Positions 33,618-41,887 of a DNA stretch of 64,000 nucleotides are shown here, one piece after another (within the stretch, counting starts at the first letter, position 1; each line of letters starts with the position of its first letter). Source of the DNA: Corynebacterium sp. (lineage in GTDB: Bacteria; Actinomycetota; Actinomycetes; Mycobacteriales; Mycobacteriaceae). The stretch covers positions 6,238 to 70,237 of the forward strand of contig NZ_JASLIP010000047.1 in the NCBI RefSeq assembly GCF_030152825.1, in the 5' to 3' direction. A model generated the notes under the pieces. It saw only the letters and a list, made by a program, of their open reading frames with translations, was not told the origin of the DNA and did not search any database. Made by a program: the position numbers and the translations under genes.

Positions 33618-34451
33618 CTAGCGCCGTGCCCGCCGTTGTGGCCGCGGGGCGGTCACGCCATCCGCCAGGCGACGGGCCCAGATGAGGAACGCGGTGTGCG
33701 CGTTCATGCGGTGCTCCGGCCGGGTGGCCAAGCCCTCCACCTTCCACTCGCGCACCAGCGACTCCCAAGCGCGCGGCTCAGTGAAGCACCCCAGCTCCCG
33801 GATGCCCTCCATCACCTTCATCAGCTGCGGGACGGTGGCCACGTAGGTCATGAACACCCCGCCCGGGACGAGGACGTCTCGCACCGTCTCCAGAACCTCC
33901 CACGGTTCCAGCATGTCCAGCAGGACGCGGTCGACCTCGCCCACGGACTCGCGGGTGGCCTCCTTGACGTCGCCCAGGCGCACGTCCCAGTTCTTCGGCT
34001 TCCCACCCATGATGTTGTGGACGTTGCTCACCGCGTAGTCAAGGTGATCCTGGCGGACTTCATAGCTGATGACCTTCCCGTGCTCACCGACCGCGCGCAG
34101 CAGCCAGCTGGACATCGCGCCGGAACCAGCACCAGCCTCGAGCACCGTCGCGCCGGGGAAGATATCCCCCTCCACCAGGATCTGTGCGGCATCCTTCGGG
34201 TAGATCACCGCTGCGCCACGCGGCATGGAGAGCACCTGGTCGACCAGGAGGTGACGGAAGCAGAGGTACTCCCCGCCCACGCTGGACTCCACGACGGTGC
34301 CCTCGTCCGCGCCGATGATGTCGTCGTGACGAATCTCGCCCTTATGGGTGAAGAAGCTCTCCCCCGGGGTCAGGGTGATGCTGAAGTGTCGCCGCTTCGC
34401 GTCGGTCAACTGGACGCGGTCTCCGGCGGTAAAAGGTCCGGTATAAGCCAT
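33618..34451 (-). CDS. trmI: tRNA (adenine-58-N1)-methyltransferase TrmI
   Basis: The enzyme makes m1A58 in the T-loop of tRNAs as a homotetramer. The 277-residue product has the N-terminal beta-barrel domain (GPFTAGDRVQLTDAKRRHFS) and a class I methyltransferase domain with VLEAGAGSGAMSSWLLRAVG for SAM, DVRLGDVKEA and LLDMLEPWEVLE. A basic C-terminal tail may contact RNA. TAGGGT lies six bases before the ATG. The arc gene follows; a DUF1275 gene diverges 35 bp away. Confidence 0.94.
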   Translation of the reverse strand: MAYTGPFTAGDRVQLTDAKRRHFSITLTPGESFFTHKGEIRHDDIIGADEGTVVESSVGGEYLCFRHLLVDQVLSMPRGAAVIYPKDAAQILVEGDIFPGATVLEAGAGSGAMSSWLLRAVGEHGKVISYEVRQDHLDYAVSNVHNIMGGKPKNWDVRLGDVKEATRESVGEVDRVLLDMLEPWEVLETVRDVLVPGGVFMTYVATVPQLMKVMEGIRELGCFTEPRAWESLVREWKVEGLATRPEHRMNAHTAFLIWARRLADGVTAPRPQRRARR

Positions 34452-34457
34452 AGGAAA

Positions 34458-34463
34458 ACCCTA
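34458..34463 (-). promoter_or_regulatory. -10 box of trmI
   Basis: TAGGGT on the minus strand, with six bases to the ATG at 34451. A TAGACT for the divergent DUF1275 gene lies at 34470-34475 on the plus strand. Confidence 0.45.
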
Positions 34464-34486
34464 ACCTACTAGACTCTCAAATCACT

Positions 34487-35164
34487 ATGATGGAATCGCG
34501 TCTCGGGGAACGGGTGCTGGCAGGCGTATTCGCCTTCATCGCCGGCTTTATCGACTCGGTGGGTTTTCTCTACCTGGGCGGGGTGTTCCTCTCCTTCATG
34601 TCCGGCAACACCACCCGCTCCGCCACCGCCATCGTCGACGGCAATTGGGACATGGTGAGGGTGGCCGGCGGCTGCATCATCTTCTTCCTGATCGGCGTGA
34701 TCAACGGTGCGTTTACGAAACGCATCGTGGTCCGCGCCTTGGACGAGACCCGGAGCCGGGAGTTCGTCCTCGTCAACGTCAGCTTCTGGTTCGTCCTCTC
34801 CAGCGTCCTGATCGAGCTGGAGCACCACAGCGCGGCCATCATCGCCCTGTCCATCGGCGTGGGTACCATGAACAGCATCTTCGAACGCAACGGCGAGGTC
34901 GCTATCCCGCTGACGTATATGACGGGCACGCTGGTGCGCACGGGGCAGCGCTTCGTCGACGCGTTCTTCGACGGCCGTCACCTCGTCTGGATCCTCAACC
35001 TCTCGCTGTGGCTGAGCCTGTCCGTCGGGGCGATCGCCGGCGCCCTGGCCTACCGGATGCTGGGTATCCACGCCGTCGAGCTGATGACGCTGATCACCCT
35101 GGCGACCGTGGCGATCAACCAGCTGGTCCGCGACCATCGACGTCGCGCCGGCCTGCCGCTGTAG
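34487..35164 (+). CDS. DUF1275 (YoaK-type) membrane protein
   Basis: The 225-residue product has about six hydrophobic segments and the family signature at the N-terminus (FIAGFIDSVGFLYLGG, then FLSFMSGNTTRSA). The charged loop NSIFERNGEVAIPLTYMTGT precedes the last helices, also typical. The family is widespread and of unknown transport or scaffold function. There is no clear ribosome binding site; TAGACT at 34470 suggests a very short leader. The RecB-type nuclease gene follows 71 bp later. Confidence 0.85.
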   Translation: MMESRLGERVLAGVFAFIAGFIDSVGFLYLGGVFLSFMSGNTTRSATAIVDGNWDMVRVAGGCIIFFLIGVINGAFTKRIVVRALDETRSREFVLVNVSFWFVLSSVLIELEHHSAAIIALSIGVGTMNSIFERNGEVAIPLTYMTGTLVRTGQRFVDAFFDGRHLVWILNLSLWLSLSVGAIAGALAYRMLGIHAVELMTLITLATVAINQLVRDHRRRAGLPL

Positions 35165-35235
35165 CCCACCGCAGCCACGCTTCGCAGAGCCCCTGCGGTG
35201 GCCCGAAAACCGAGAACAAAGCCGAAGGAGAATTA

Positions 35236-36063
35236 GTGTCCACCCCGACCGAGAAACCGCAGCCGAAGGTCTCCCTCGACCGCTTGGCGCTCTCCCCCTC
35301 CCGCGCCGGGGACTATCAGCAGTGCCCGCTGCTCTACCGCTTCCGCAGCATCGACAAGCTGCCGGAACCCAAGACGATCGCGCAGGTGAAGGGAACCCTC
35401 GTCCACGCGGTGCTCGAGGAACTCCACGCCCTGCCCCGCGAGCAGCGCACCTACCCGGCCGCGGTGAAGATGCTGAAGCCCGCGTGGGCAAAGATGGTGG
35501 GCAAGGACACCGATCTGAACGAGCTCGTTCCGGAAGACCAGCTCTACGACTTCCTCGTCGACGCCCGCGCCCTGGTCAAGGGGTACTTCCAGATGGAAAA
35601 CCCCCAGGGCTTCGACGCCCACGAGGTCGAGGAGTTCGTCGAAGCCACCCTGCCCAACGGGGTCCCTGTCCGCGGCTTCATCGACCGGGTGGACGTCGCC
35701 GCGAATGGCCAGGTACGCGTCGTCGACTACAAGACCGGAAAGAAGCCGCCACCGCGCTTCGCCGCCCAGGCGCTGTTCCAGATGAAGTTCTACGCCCTGG
35801 TCTACTGGCGGCTGCACGACCTGATCCCGGCCCAGCTTCGGCTGATGTACTTGAAGGTGGCCGACGACCTGGTGCTGCAGCCCACCCCCGCTGAGCTGCA
35901 GTACTTCGAGCGCGACCTGCGCGAACTCTGGGACCGCATCCTCGCTGACATCCATAGCGGGGACTTTCAGCCGAAGACCTCCAAGCTCTGCGACTGGTGC
36001 TCCTTCCAGGAGCTCTGCCCCGCATTCGGCGGCACTCCCCCGGAGTACCCGGAGGTCCGCTAG
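35236..36063 (+). CDS. RecB-family PD-(D/E)XK exonuclease-like protein
   Basis: The 275-residue protein is a stand-alone Cas4/RecB-type nuclease domain: SPSRAGDYQQCPLLYRFR at the N-terminus, GTLVHAVLEELH (the active-site His), the catalytic GFIDRVD...VVDYKTGKKP core at about 155-180, and a terminal LCDWCSFQELCPAF. Together with Cys-19 (QQCPLLYRF) these cysteines form a 4Fe-4S site like that of AddB/Cas4. GTG at 35236 follows GAAGGAG; the open frame further upstream runs out of frame through the previous gene. It matches an Rv2119-like position near trmI. Role in DNA repair is inferred. Confidence 0.88.
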   Translation: MSTPTEKPQPKVSLDRLALSPSRAGDYQQCPLLYRFRSIDKLPEPKTIAQVKGTLVHAVLEELHALPREQRTYPAAVKMLKPAWAKMVGKDTDLNELVPEDQLYDFLVDARALVKGYFQMENPQGFDAHEVEEFVEATLPNGVPVRGFIDRVDVAANGQVRVVDYKTGKKPPPRFAAQALFQMKFYALVYWRLHDLIPAQLRLMYLKVADDLVLQPTPAELQYFERDLRELWDRILADIHSGDFQPKTSKLCDWCSFQELCPAFGGTPPEYPEVR

Positions 36064-36066
36064 CGC

Positions 36067-37599
36067 CTACTCGTAGCGGCGACCCCGGTACATCGGGTTG
36101 AGCAGGTTCTCCGTGCTCAGCACCTCGTTGAGGGTGTCCTCGTCGAGCAGCTCCTTCTCCAAGACGAGTTCGCGCACCGACTTCCCGGTCGCCGCGGCCT
36201 CCTTGCCGATCAGGTCGCCATTGTGGTGGCCGATCAGGGGGTTGAGGTAGGTGATGATGCCGATCGAGTTCTCGACGTAGTTGCGGCAGACGTCCTCGTT
36301 CGCGGTGATGTCCACGACGCACAGCGTGCGCAGCGTGGTGCAGGCCCGCGCCATGAAGCGAATGGATTCGAAGGCGCACTGCGCGATGACCGGTTCCATG
36401 ACGTTGAGCTGGAGCTGGCCGGCCTCGGCGGCCATGGAGACGGTGACGTCGTTGCCGAAGACCTTGAAGCAGATCTGGTTGACGACCTCAGGGATCACCG
36501 GGTTGACCTTCGCCGGCATGATCGAGGAACCCGCCTGGCGAGGTGGGATGTTGATCTCCCCCAGGCCGGCGCGCGGGCCGGAGGACAGCAGACGCAGGTC
36601 ATTACAGATCTTCGACAGCTTCATCGCGGTGCGCTTCACTGCCGCGTGGGTGTTGACGAACGCACCGGTGTCGCTGGTTGCCTCCACCAGGTCGTACGCG
36701 GAGGTGATGTCCAGGCCCGTGATCTCCCGCAGGGATGCGATTGCCGCCTGGCGGTAGCCTGGGGGCGTGTTCACGCCGGTGCCGATCGCGGTGCCACCCA
36801 GGTTGACCTGTCGCAGCAGGGACTGCGCGTGCCTGAGCTGCGCGGACTCCTCGGCGATGTTGTTCGCGAAGGCGCGGAACTCCTGGCCCAGGGACATCGG
36901 GACGGCGTCCTGCAGCTGGGTTCGGCCCATCTTGATGATGTGGTCGAACTCCTGAGCCTTAGCGAATAGCGCGCGCTCCAGCGCAGCCAGGTGCTTGAGC
37001 AGTTCGTCGATATCGAAGTGGAGGCCCAGGCGCAGCCCAGTTGGGAAGGCGTCGTTGGTGGACTGGGACATGTTGACGTCATCGTTCGGGCTGATGATGT
37101 CGTAGCGGCCCTTCGGGTACCCGAGGTGCTCCAGCGCGAGGTTCGCGATGACCTCGTTGGTGTTCATGTTTTGGGACGTCCCTGCCCCGCCTTGGAAGAC
37201 GTCGATGGGGAACTGATCCATCGCGCGGTGTTCCTCGAGCACCGCATCGCAGGCCGCGACGATCGCCTCGCCCTTGTCGATGGGCAGAGCCTTGACCCGC
37301 ATGTTGGCCATCGCGGCGGCCTTCTTCACCATCACCATGCCGCGGATGAGCTCCGGGATGTGGTTGATGTTCGTGCGGGAGATCTGGAAGTTATCCACTG
37401 CTCGGAGGGTGTGGATTCCGTAGTAGGCGTCTGCCGGAACCTTCATCGTGCCCAGCAGGTCTTCCTCCAGGCGGTAGTGTGCGCCGCTGCGGGCTTCCAG
37501 GGAGGAGGATTCGGCTGAGGTGATGATGTCCGTCGAGCTCAGGACGTGCCCGTCGCTGGAGCTTTGGGAGTTCGGGGAGGGCTTGGGGCGGTGTGCCAT
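36067..37599 (-). CDS. aspA: Aspartate ammonia-lyase
   Basis: The enzyme interconverts L-aspartate with fumarate and ammonia. The 510-residue protein has the fumarase/aspartase signature GSSIMPAKVNPVIPE with its catalytic Ser, HTLRAVDNFQIS, and the TNDAFPTGLRL and GRTQLQDAVPMSLGQEF substrate segments. A Ser-rich N-terminal extension of about 45 residues precedes the conserved YRLEEDLLG, so the true start may be internal; ATG 37599 is the best in view but its ribosome binding site is weak. It ends three bases from the convergent nuclease gene. hisG lies upstream but a terminator separates them. Confidence 0.93.
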   Translation of the reverse strand: MAHRPKPSPNSQSSSDGHVLSSTDIITSAESSSLEARSGAHYRLEEDLLGTMKVPADAYYGIHTLRAVDNFQISRTNINHIPELIRGMVMVKKAAAMANMRVKALPIDKGEAIVAACDAVLEEHRAMDQFPIDVFQGGAGTSQNMNTNEVIANLALEHLGYPKGRYDIISPNDDVNMSQSTNDAFPTGLRLGLHFDIDELLKHLAALERALFAKAQEFDHIIKMGRTQLQDAVPMSLGQEFRAFANNIAEESAQLRHAQSLLRQVNLGGTAIGTGVNTPPGYRQAAIASLREITGLDITSAYDLVEATSDTGAFVNTHAAVKRTAMKLSKICNDLRLLSSGPRAGLGEINIPPRQAGSSIMPAKVNPVIPEVVNQICFKVFGNDVTVSMAAEAGQLQLNVMEPVIAQCAFESIRFMARACTTLRTLCVVDITANEDVCRNYVENSIGIITYLNPLIGHHNGDLIGKEAAATGKSVRELVLEKELLDEDTLNEVLSTENLLNPMYRGRRYE

Positions 37600-37790
37600 G
37601 TGAAACTGCCACCTAAACTTTCGCGTCAATCGCCACAGGCGTTAAGGGGTGTTGGGAGCCGTACTGATGTCCCGGTGCGGCGGAGCATAGGGACGCTCTC
37701 GCTGACCGGTGCAGGAACGGGTGTACTTAAAGAGTGTAGAAGAAACGGCGCGCTGCGGGCGCGGGGCTATCTCCCCTGGGGTAGCCGTGG

Positions 37791-37820
37791 AAGAAAAAGG
37801 AGGCCGCCACGACGGCGACC
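37791..37820 (-). terminator. Terminator after hisG
   Basis: On the minus strand GGTCGCC and GGCGGCC pair (one G-T) around a five-base loop and are followed by TCCTTTTTCTT. Confidence 0.8.
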
Positions 37821-37844
37821 CCGTTGAGGGATAAGGCGAATCCG

Positions 37845-38759
37845 CTAGATACGGGCGATGCGGATATCCGTTGCGAGGATCGCCTCCGCCCCCAGGGCGG
37901 ACAGCGAATCCATCAGCGCGTTGGCCTGCTTGCGTGGCACCATTGCGCGCACCGCGACCCAGCCTTCATTAGCCAGCGGGGAGACGGTCGGGGCCGAGAG
38001 CCCCGGGGTGATGGCGGCAGCTTCGTCCAGCACGTCCCGGGAGACGTTGTAGTCCAGCATGACGTAGTTCTGGGCGTGCAGGATGCCCTCCATGCGCTTC
38101 AGCAGCACCTGCTTTGCTTCGTCCATCTCGGCCCCCTTGCGGCCGATCATGACGGCCTCGGAGACGCACAGCGGCTCGCCGAAAGGCTCCAGGCCCTGCG
38201 TGCGGAGGGTGCGGCCGGTGGAGACCACGTCGGCGATCGCGTCGGCCACGCCCAGGCGGATGGAGATCTCCACCGCGCCGTCCAGGCGGATCACCGTGGC
38301 GTCGATGCCCCGGTTCTTCAGGTCCTTACGCACGAGGTTCGGGTAGGCGGTGGCGATGCGCTTGCCCACCAGCTTCTCGACCGTCCAGCCCTCGCCCATC
38401 GGGGCGGCGTAGCGGAAGGTGGAGGCCCCGAAGCCCAGCGGCAGCAGCTCGGCGGTTTCCTCGCGGGTATCTGCGGCAAGATCGCGGCCCGTGATTCCGA
38501 TGTCGAGGTGGCCGGAGGCGACGTAGATGGCGATGTCCTTCGGGCGCAGGAAGTAGAACTCAACCTGGTTCTCGTGGTCGACCGCGGTCAGCGCCTTGGA
38601 ATCAGCGCGGGTGGTGTAACCCGCCTCCTTGAGGATGTTCGTCGCGGCTTCCGAGAGCGAACCCTTGTTCGGGACGGCGACGCGCAGGTAGCGCTCACCG
38701 GAATCAGAGGCGTTGTCTTTAGGAATCGGGGCGTTCAGGTTGGGCGCGACCTGGGACAT
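37845..38759 (-). CDS. hisG: ATP phosphoribosyltransferase, long form
   Basis: First step of histidine synthesis: joins ATP and PRPP to phosphoribosyl-ATP. The 304-residue length and the C-terminal ACT-like regulatory domain (after about 220, with NYVMLDYNVSRDVLDEA and a terminal DIRIARI) mark the long form that works without HisZ and is inhibited by histidine. Substrate-binding segments include RVAVPNKGSLSEAA, VASGHLDIGITGRDLAA and ADAIADVVSTGRTLR. AAGGAG precedes the ATG. hisE lies 96 bp upstream. Confidence 0.96.
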   Translation of the reverse strand: MSQVAPNLNAPIPKDNASDSGERYLRVAVPNKGSLSEAATNILKEAGYTTRADSKALTAVDHENQVEFYFLRPKDIAIYVASGHLDIGITGRDLAADTREETAELLPLGFGASTFRYAAPMGEGWTVEKLVGKRIATAYPNLVRKDLKNRGIDATVIRLDGAVEISIRLGVADAIADVVSTGRTLRTQGLEPFGEPLCVSEAVMIGRKGAEMDEAKQVLLKRMEGILHAQNYVMLDYNVSRDVLDEAAAITPGLSAPTVSPLANEGWVAVRAMVPRKQANALMDSLSALGAEAILATDIRIARI

Positions 38760-38855
38760 GTGGCTCCTTGCGTGGTGGATACTGTGCAGCGCCGCCGCAG
38801 TGATGGGTGCGGCGCAGTCGGGTTCCGTGCGTTTAGTTCGGGCTTCTAGCTGGGC

Positions 38856-39128
38856 CTAAAGATGCTTGTAGATGTCCTCGAGGCTGAGGCCCCGGCCGAC
38901 TGCCACGACCTGTAGCCAGTACAGCAGCTGGGAGATCTCCTCGGCCAGCTCCTCATCCGACTCGTACTCGGCGGCCAGCCACACTTCCCCAGCCTCTTCG
39001 ACGATCTTCTTGCCTTGGAAATGGACACCGGCGTCGAGGGCTTTGACGGTGCCGGAGCCTTCTGGACGGGTGCGCGCCTTCTCGGAAAGCTCCGCGAATA
39101 GGGAATCAAAATTCTTGGGATTGCTCAC
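38856..39128 (-). CDS. hisE: Phosphoribosyl-ATP pyrophosphatase
   Basis: Second step of histidine synthesis: removes pyrophosphate from phosphoribosyl-ATP. The 90-residue all-helical MazG-like protein has FDSLFAELSEKARTRPEGSG and the metal-binding KKIVEEAGEVWLAAEYESDEELAEE helix pair (key acidic residues Glu-Glu and Glu-Asp). GTG 39128 gives the normal length; the longer frame to 39200 would run into a hairpin. It forms a pair with hisG. Confidence 0.93.
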   Translation of the reverse strand: MSNPKNFDSLFAELSEKARTRPEGSGTVKALDAGVHFQGKKIVEEAGEVWLAAEYESDEELAEEISQLLYWLQVVAVGRGLSLEDIYKHL

Positions 39129-39169
39129 GCCCCTATTGTGGCACGCGTCTCCCCCGAAGGTTGCAAGGA

Positions 39170-39209
39170 GCCCCGATAGTGGGGTGAATAGTCGCACCAC
39201 TATCGGGGC
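39170..39209. terminator. Perfect 13-bp inverted repeat between the mshC-linked gene and hisE
   Basis: GCCCCGATAGTGG pairs with CCACTATCGGGGC around a 14-base loop. No strong T-run follows on either strand, so it could end the mshC transcript or be an operator in the hisE promoter. Confidence 0.55.
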
Positions 39210-39238
39210 AAGTGTCCAGCCCCAGGGGGCTTAAAGGG

Positions 39239-39661
39239 CTACTCCTCGACGAGTTCGCGCACGGCGTCGCAGATCACCGTGGCTTCCCCACCCACCGTGG
39301 CAGTGAGTCGACTGAGGAACACCAGCAGCTCGTCCAGCTCCTCGCTATCCAGGAGCAGCCCGCCGTTGGCGTCGGAGATTGCGATGATCCTGCGGGCCCC
39401 GGCCAGGGAGGTCTCCTGAGGATCTGCCCCGCCCAGGATCGCCTCCCCGATGGTCACCAGCTCTGCCTGGGCCTCGTCCACCGCAGACTCCGGGTACGGC
39501 GGGTCCCAATGCTGTCGCTCCTCGGCGCGCAGGTAGCTGCCGGTAGCCATCATCCGGAGGTTTCCGATGAACTCCGTGGCGGCCTCACGGACATCTGGTG
39601 GCCATTCGGAAAGCGAAGAATCGCCCGCCGAGTATGGGTGCTGTGCCACGGCGCTCGTCAC
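39239..39661 (-). CDS. Conserved-looking hypothetical protein coupled to mshC
   Basis: A 140-residue acidic, largely helical protein beginning with GTG right after the mshC stop (five bases apart); a second GTG at 39649 is equally possible. The body (EWPPDVREAATEFIGNLRMM, then ELDELLVFLSRLTATVGGEA) has no motif that I recognise, no membrane segment and no cysteine cluster apart from one Cys near the end. Good codon use, tight spacing and a terminator-like hairpin after it support a real gene co-transcribed with mshC. A role in mycothiol metabolism is only a guess from position. Confidence 0.7.
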   Translation of the reverse strand: MTSAVAQHPYSAGDSSLSEWPPDVREAATEFIGNLRMMATGSYLRAEERQHWDPPYPESAVDEAQAELVTIGEAILGGADPQETSLAGARRIIAISDANGGLLLDSEELDELLVFLSRLTATVGGEATVICDAVRELVEE

Positions 39662-39666
39662 CCGCC

Positions 39667-40986
39667 CTAGACCGTGACGCCGAGCAGCGCGTCGAGACCC
39701 GCGGCGAGAGCCTGGGAAGGCGCAGTGCGCTCGGCGGCAGGGGTGACCCGATAGCCACTGGCTCCAATGCCCCTGTTGACCGCCGCTGCCCACTCGTCGA
39801 GCGTGCGCAGGACGGCTGGGGTGTCGAGGTCGTTGGAAAGGTGTCCGGTGACGGCCGCCAGCACTTCCGCGACGCGCTGCGGATTGTTCTCCTCAGCGGC
39901 AGCGGCGCGCCACTTGGCGAGGCGATCCTCAGCCTCACTGAGGACCTCCGCGGACCAGTCACGATCGGCCCGGTAGTGCCCGGCGTAGAGCCCCACGCGG
40001 ATTGCCGCGGGGTCGAAGCCCTGCGCGGTGAGCGCGGAGACGAATTCCAGGTTTCCGAGGGACTTGGACATCTTGGTCCCCTCAAGGCCGATCATGCCGG
40101 TGTGCACGTAGTGCCCCGCCATACGCTGGGTGCCGCAGGCAGCCTCCACGTGAGCTGCCGAGTACTCATGGTGCGGGTAACGCAGATCAACGCCGCCACC
40201 CTGGATGGCGAACTGCTCCCCCAAGCGGTTCATTGCGATGGCCGCGCACTCCACGTGCCAGCCAGGCCGCCCCGAGCCAAAGGGAGCATCCCACTCCGGC
40301 TCACCCGTGCGGTGGGCCCGCCACAGCTGTGCATCCAGCGGGTGGCGCTTGCCTTCCCGCTCCGGGTCACCACCGCGCTCGGCGAAGAGTTCCCGCATGG
40401 TGGCCTCGTCGTAGCGGGACTCGTAGCCAAACTGTTCGGTGAAGGTGTGGTCGGCGTAGATATCCGGGTACTCCCCCTCCACGACGTAGGCCGCGCCCTT
40501 GTCGAGCAGCGCGCTGACCATCTCGACGACCTCATCGATCGTCTCCATCGCCCCGACGAAGAACTCCGGCGGCAGAATCCGCAGCTGAGTCATGTCGGAA
40601 CGGAACAGGTCGGTCTGCTCCTTGCCCAGCTCGCGCCAGTCCACGCCATCACGCTCGGCGCGCTCGAACAGCGGATCATCGACATCCGTGACATTCTGCA
40701 CATAAGTAACGGCGTGCCCGGCGGCGCGCAAGTAACGGTTCACCAGGTCGAAGGTGTTATAGGTCGCCGCGTGCCCCAGGTGGGTGGAGTCATACGGGGT
40801 GATCCCGCAGACGTACATGCCCACCGGGGCGCCGTCCTCTGGCAGTGCGACGGGCTTGACCTGGTCATCTGCCGTGTCGTAGAGCTGCAACGCTGGCGGG
40901 GCCGCCACCTCCGCTGCAGCGGAATCGGCCACCGCCGGAATGGCCGTCGGGAACTGTGGGACACGGGGAGCAGACCAAGAATGCAT
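39667..40986 (-). CDS. mshC: Mycothiol biosynthesis cysteine ligase MshC
   Basis: The enzyme couples cysteine to GlcN-Ins with ATP, the third step of mycothiol synthesis. The 439-residue protein is a cysteinyl-tRNA-synthetase relative without the anticodon-binding domain: GMYVCGITPYDSTHLGHAATY holds the zinc Cys and the HIGH-like motif, and LEGTKMSKSLGNLEF holds KMSKS near residue 300. Other zinc ligands fall in GWHVECAAIAMN and YPHHEYSAAHVEAACG. TATAGT lies eight bases before the ATG, inside the end of uppP, so mshC probably has its own leaderless promoter. Confidence 0.96.
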   Translation of the reverse strand: MHSWSAPRVPQFPTAIPAVADSAAAEVAAPPALQLYDTADDQVKPVALPEDGAPVGMYVCGITPYDSTHLGHAATYNTFDLVNRYLRAAGHAVTYVQNVTDVDDPLFERAERDGVDWRELGKEQTDLFRSDMTQLRILPPEFFVGAMETIDEVVEMVSALLDKGAAYVVEGEYPDIYADHTFTEQFGYESRYDEATMRELFAERGGDPEREGKRHPLDAQLWRAHRTGEPEWDAPFGSGRPGWHVECAAIAMNRLGEQFAIQGGGVDLRYPHHEYSAAHVEAACGTQRMAGHYVHTGMIGLEGTKMSKSLGNLEFVSALTAQGFDPAAIRVGLYAGHYRADRDWSAEVLSEAEDRLAKWRAAAAEENNPQRVAEVLAAVTGHLSNDLDTPAVLRTLDEWAAAVNRGIGASGYRVTPAAERTAPSQALAAGLDALLGVTV

Positions 40987-40994
40987 GGTTCCCC

Positions 40995-41000
40995 ACTATA
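40995..41000 (-). promoter_or_regulatory. -10 box of mshC
   Basis: TATAGT on the minus strand, overlapping the uppP stop codon, with eight bases to the mshC ATG. Confidence 0.5.
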
Positions 41001-41835
41001 ACGGCTGCAAAGCTCCCGCGCCCAGCAGCACCATCACCAGCACACCGACCGGGATGCGCCATGCTGCGAACCAGGCGAAACTGTGGTTAGACACGAACTT
41101 CAGAAGCCAGGCGATGGAGGCGTATCCGACGAGGAAGGCGATCAGCGTGCCGACCGCCAGCTGGCCCCCGCTCGCTGCCTGGCCTGCAGCCGGATCGAAC
41201 ACATCCCCCAGGGAAAAGATGCCGGACGCCAAGACGGCGGGGATAGCCAGGAGGAAGCTGAACCGGGTGGCGACCTCGCGGTCCAGGTTGAGGAACAGAC
41301 CGGCGGAAATCGTACCGCCCGACCGGGACACGCCAGGGATCAAGGCGAGGCACTGGGCCAGACCCATGAGCATCGCATCCCGCATGGTCAGCTCGTCGAA
41401 GGAGCGGCGTCGACGTCCTAGCTTCTCCGCGAGAATGAACACGAAGGAGAACAGGATCAACATGGCAGCGGTGATCCACAGGTTGCGCAGCTGATCGCGG
41501 ATCAAATCCTTGCCGAAGAAACCCAGCACCGCGATGGGGATGGTGCCGGCGATGACCATCCACCCCATCTGATAGTCGTGGTTCCGCCGGGACTTATCCA
41601 CCAGGCCGGCGAACCACGCGGTGAGGATCCGCCAGATGTCCTTAGCGAAGTACACGAGCACCGCCAGCTCCGTGCCGAGCTGGATCACAGCTGTGAAGGA
41701 GGCGCCCGCGTCAGCTCCCCAGAACAGTTCGGAGACAATCCGCAGGTGCCCGGAGGAGGAAACGGGTAGAAACTCGGTGAGACCTTGCACGATCGACAGC
41801 ACGATCGTCTGCAGCCAAGACATTTCGGTAGGCAT
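40996..41835 (-). CDS. uppP: Undecaprenyl-diphosphatase (BacA/UppP)
   Basis: The integral membrane enzyme recycles the lipid carrier by dephosphorylating undecaprenyl pyrophosphate, and raises bacitracin tolerance. The 279-residue product has the two active-site motifs QGLTEFLPVSSSGHLR (about 17-32) and PGVSRSGGTISAGLFLN (about 165), about eight helices, and the usual length. TATGGT lies eight bases before the ATG. It precedes mshC by nine bases and diverges from an LppL-like lipoprotein gene. Confidence 0.95.
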   Translation of the reverse strand: MPTEMSWLQTIVLSIVQGLTEFLPVSSSGHLRIVSELFWGADAGASFTAVIQLGTELAVLVYFAKDIWRILTAWFAGLVDKSRRNHDYQMGWMVIAGTIPIAVLGFFGKDLIRDQLRNLWITAAMLILFSFVFILAEKLGRRRRSFDELTMRDAMLMGLAQCLALIPGVSRSGGTISAGLFLNLDREVATRFSFLLAIPAVLASGIFSLGDVFDPAAGQAASGGQLAVGTLIAFLVGYASIAWLLKFVSNHSFAWFAAWRIPVGVLVMVLLGAGALQPL

Positions 41836-41843
41836 GCTTAAGG

Positions 41844-41849
41844 ACCATA
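41844..41849 (-). promoter_or_regulatory. -10 box of uppP
   Basis: TATGGT on the minus strand, with eight bases to the ATG at 41835. Confidence 0.45.
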
Positions 41850-41873
41850 CACCGACCCACCCAACTCGGCTGG

Positions 41874-41879
41874 TAGCGT
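41874..41879 (+). promoter_or_regulatory. -10 box of the LppL-like lipoprotein gene
   Basis: TAGCGT with eight bases to the ATG at 41888. It supports that start over the internal ATG at 41933. Confidence 0.4.
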
Positions 41880-41887
41880 ACTACCTG

